Origin: Lepidurus packardi
Lineage: Eukaryota; Arthropoda; Branchiopoda; Notostraca; Triopsidae
Length of the DNA: 64,000 bases
Assembly (NCBI GenBank): GCA_023053545.1
Contig: JAKZAN010000002.1
Span: 13,202,790 to 13,266,789 of the forward strand
Reading direction: 5' to 3'
Part shown: one piece after another, positions 61,499-64,000 of the stretch
Layout: each line of letters starts with the position of its first letter
Numbering within the stretch: the stretch's first letter is position 1
The notes under the pieces: generated by a model
The model's input: only the letters and a program-made list of their open reading frames with translations
Databases searched by the model: none
What the model was told of the DNA's origin: nothing
Position numbers and translations under genes: made by a program

Positions 61499-61844
61499 TT
61501 ATCTCGTAAGATTCCAACGCGCATGTGCGAACAATGTGTCGTTTCCGTCATTTGTTGCGTTATGTCGCCTAAGTTGTGTTTCCGGTGTTGCTGTTGGTAA
61601 TTGAGATTATATTTATCATATCAGACTCAAACCTTCACACGTAAATGGAATCTCAAGAAAAGTTTGTCCAAAGGCTGAAATCAGAAGATGAAGTAAATCA
61701 CCCAAATTTCTTATTTTGCTCATTAGCTGAATACGTCATCACCGAGACCCTTAATCCCTCGGAGCTAGAATGTACCCACCTAACGAGCTACATTGTCTCG
61801 GCTCGGAAAGGGCGGTTAATTCAAACTTATTTTTCTCGGTGCAG
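61499..61844. promoter_or_regulatory. divergent promoter region TRUB1 / CCDC149
   Basis: Only 346 bp separate the two start codons on opposite strands, so a shared bidirectional promoter is likely. No TATA box is evident. An open frame with its own ATG at 61645 lies here (MESQEKFVQRLKSEDE...). It could be an alternative first exon of CCDC149 or leader sequence; a good donor before the cag at 61844 is missing. Confidence 0.5.
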
Positions 61845-63364
61845 ATGGCGGTCCTCCAACGCAAATTAGACAGCAAAGTCCAAGCCTTGCTAATTTTATC
61901 GAAAGAATTAGAAAGGTGCCAAACTGAGCGTGACCAACTGCGAGTAGCTGTGGAAACGCTGCAAAGACAAATGAGACACCTGGGTCTTAACGCTGGAAAA
62001 GTAGAATCGACGATCTCTCTTCATTGATAACCATGTTTTTGGCTTCTACAGAAACAACTAGCTTCAGACGCTAATTCTAGTCTAGTAGCAGAAATCCTGG
62101 AGAAACAACAGTCCCTACAGAAGGAAGCGAGCGAGTTGAGAAGCAAACTCATCGAAAGTCAAGGTGACGTCCGAGTTTTACGACGCCAATTGAGTCTTAA
62201 CCAAAACCAAGACAAGAACCATAAAGCCCAAGACCAACAAACGGATCTAGTCGCCAAACTGGAGCAATCCCAGCAAAAGGTTAATTCCTCTTTATCTTCA
62301 CAGATACCTTTATATTTAGTTATTTCCTCCTTAGTCCAAGCAACTAGAAACAGACATCCAGAGCGTTATTGACGAAAAACAAGAATTGATCACCCAACGA
62401 GATGCCTATCGCTGTAAAGCCCATCGTTTGAACCATCAATTACTAACCCTTACCAACGCCCCTCAGAATATCGACATGGACTCTCTCGTTTTAGAAAACA
62501 GGCATGCATTGATTGAATCTATAAACGTTTTGAGCCTTTCCAATGGTTTTAACACGGCGAAATTTGTAGATATCTTCACGAGCGTTTAAAGCAAGCGGAG
62601 GAAGAAAAGAGCTTGGCGCAGCAACACGCAGCAAAATATAAAGTATTTTTTCTACCTTTTTCAAAGTTTCTAATACTACTAGCTAGTAAATAAGTAATAC
62701 TAGCTAGTACTATAGGCCATGCTGGACCTTAAACGCCCAAAACCGCCTACTTCGAAAACCAGTGTCAATCCAGGGAATATGATCTTATCTTACTCGCAAG
62801 GTAAGACAAGACTATTCTATCACTTTGACAGAGTAAACTTGGTTTGTAGTTAGGCGATGGCTGGGGAATGGCCCCACGTTAGCATTAGAAGGTCCTGGCA
62901 TACCGAACAACAATGAAGATTTGAAAGCGTTATGCCGCGGTTTACTGGATTCCCTCGCTGACAAATCCCTCGCCTTTAATCACCAAAAGAAAACCAACAA
63001 GTATGTGTATCTTACCTGTAATCCGCCGATCACTTAATCCCTTTCTTAAATTCAAATTAGAATTTTAGGTGCAAGGTTAACTGATTTGGAGGAACGCCTC
63101 CATTATCTTTCCAAAGAACCCAACTCGGATAGTAACCCCACGCCACCGTTTCCCGCGTTGGCGCTCTTAGCCCAGTACAATGGCGCCGATGTGGACAAAT
63201 TCGAGCCGGATCCGCAGGATTACGAGCCCACAACACCCTCCAATCCATTGGTAGAATCTTTCGAATTCGCTCAAGCTGAAGCTCAAGACGAGCTCCCCGA
63301 GTCCCTCCGTCAATTGGTAGACAACGCATTGAAGGACCTTGACGACAACAATGAAACCTCCTAA
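61845..63364 (+). CDS. CCDC149: coiled-coil domain protein 149-like
   Basis: CCDC149 proteins are conserved coiled-coil proteins of unclear function. The CDS joins 61845-62000, 62052-62279, 62335-62501, 62570-62642, 62716-62800, 62850-63000 and 63061-63364, 387 residues. Family blocks in order: LDSKVQALLILSKELERCQ, LEQSQQK...QLETDIQSVIDE, ENR-YLHERLKQAEEEK, QQHAAKYK, LLDSLADKSLAFNHQKKTNK and ILGARLTDLEERL. The intron after exon 3 begins GC (AG|GCATGC) rather than GT; the family match ENRYL...ERLKQ across it supports the junction. The start at 61845 follows a cag and could instead be an internal exon start. The C-terminal ~75 residues are acidic and not conserved. Confidence 0.87.
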
Positions 63365-63505
63365 TTGGCCCATTCCAAACTTTATCTAGTCCCATCCCCT
63401 TTCCCCGCCTTATTACACTAGCTATGCCAGAACCGTAGCGTACCTCACCCTATTCACTGTTGCTAAGCGGAACGTTGTTGTTGATCAGGAACGTTTTTGC
63501 AAGAC

Positions 63506-63511
63506 AATAAA
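63506..63511 (+). terminator. polyadenylation signal of CCDC149
   Basis: AATAAA lies 142 bp after the stop codon, in the string gacaataaatgc. Confidence 0.65.
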
Positions 63512-64000
63512 TGCAAATTCCGCATACGCCTCGCAAAAAAGTGCTTTTGCTGGGTCGCACGCTTTGTATTCGTGTAATCAATGGACACGACCTGGTTTCC
63601 CCTGCACCAAAAACCCAGGCCAACTTTTCCCACATTTTCTTAGCGTCACGTCGCTCGAATTGAAAATCTCCTTATTATGTACAAAGTAGCCCAGGTTTTT
63701 TGTTAAGGCTCCAAGTCCATCGAAGAGGCTCCAACTGGTTGTGACGGTGACGATGTCACCAATGAATTTTTTTTCAGGGGGAGGGACAAGGATGCTTTGG
63801 GGAGGGGGTGATTGGGTGGACAACGCTGTGTTCTGGAACAAACCCGAAAGTTTGTTCAACGCAATCCCAAAATAAAATTGAAAAATCAAATAAAATTTAA
63901 CTAGCTGGTAAATAACAACCTGATTTCTTCCCTTTTCTTTCAAAAAGACCTGTGAAAATTACGAAGCCTTTATACGAGGTGTCTGGTTTAAAAAAAAGGA
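63512..64000. other. unresolved end of window
   Basis: A minus-strand frame (63578-63943) contains GDIVTVTTSWSLFDGLGALT and a CGKSWPGFL segment; an overlapping minus frame and a short plus-strand ATG frame at 63511 also exist. I do not recognise any of them. A gene that continues past the window is possible. Confidence 0.3.

Noticed and set aside
63511-63654. plus-strand 47-codon frame starting at 63511 (MQIPHTPRKK...)
   Set aside because: No recognisable domain and it overlaps the CCDC149 polyadenylation signal; left unassigned.

Overview
The window is animal DNA, most likely from a pancrustacean and possibly a branchiopod such as a Daphnia-like species. The evidence is two Rebers-Riddiford cuticle-protein genes, short GT-AG introns of about 60-200 bp in compact genes, arthropod TCAGT initiators, and single-copy metazoan genes (POT1, TMEM127, BOD1L1, TRUB1, CCDC149) read exon by exon. 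One 100-N scaffold gap lies at 29090-29189. No RNA gene is complete; one 34-nt tRNA-Met-like half is present.

Layout. 1-5.1 kb: AT-rich DNA, cuticle gene 1, a fragment of a HEPN/Sel1 gene broken by a MITE, and a Tc1 remnant. 5.1-10.8 kb (arm A): a two-exon minus-strand gene for a HEPN-TPR-Sel1-MYND protein. 10.8-19.2 kb: a chimeric Ty3/Gypsy element with two unlike LTRs and an env-like 3' ORF. 19.2-29.1 kb: a large inverted repeat (arms 17881-22401 and 24613-29089) with an intron-containing Tc1/mariner element at its centre, ending at the gap. 29.2-34.4 kb: a second Ty3/Gypsy element, minus strand, with a lysine where the third catalytic integrase residue should be. 34.4-39.8 kb: another copy of the Tc1 plus arm. 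40.3-45.8 kb (arm A'): the second HEPN-TPR-Sel1-MYND gene, inverted relative to the first. 48.7-49.5 kb: cuticle gene 2, a duplicate of gene 1. From 49.9 kb on is an ordinary gene-dense region: POT1 (+), TMEM127 (+), BOD1L1 (-), TRUB1 (-) and CCDC149 (+).

How it fits together. The left 48 kb looks like a transposon-rich accessory block inserted between two tandem cuticle genes. It carries two full head-to-head copies and one broken copy of a multidomain HEPN gene family. In these copies the HEPN part has diverged far more than the TPR/Sel1/MYND part. This is the best candidate for an undescribed system: an intact RNxxxH HEPN motif (typical of RNases) joined to TPR, Sel1 and MYND interaction domains. 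The right 14 kb encodes housekeeping functions: telomere end protection with an apparent extra Mcm10-like OB fold, endosomal/mTOR-related membrane protein, COMPASS/chromosome biology, tRNA pseudouridylation and a coiled-coil protein. Parts of the palindrome could be assembly artefacts because it is bounded by the gap and by near-identical Tc1 copies.

Exon boundaries were derived by hand from splice signals, phase and similarity to known families. No database search was run.
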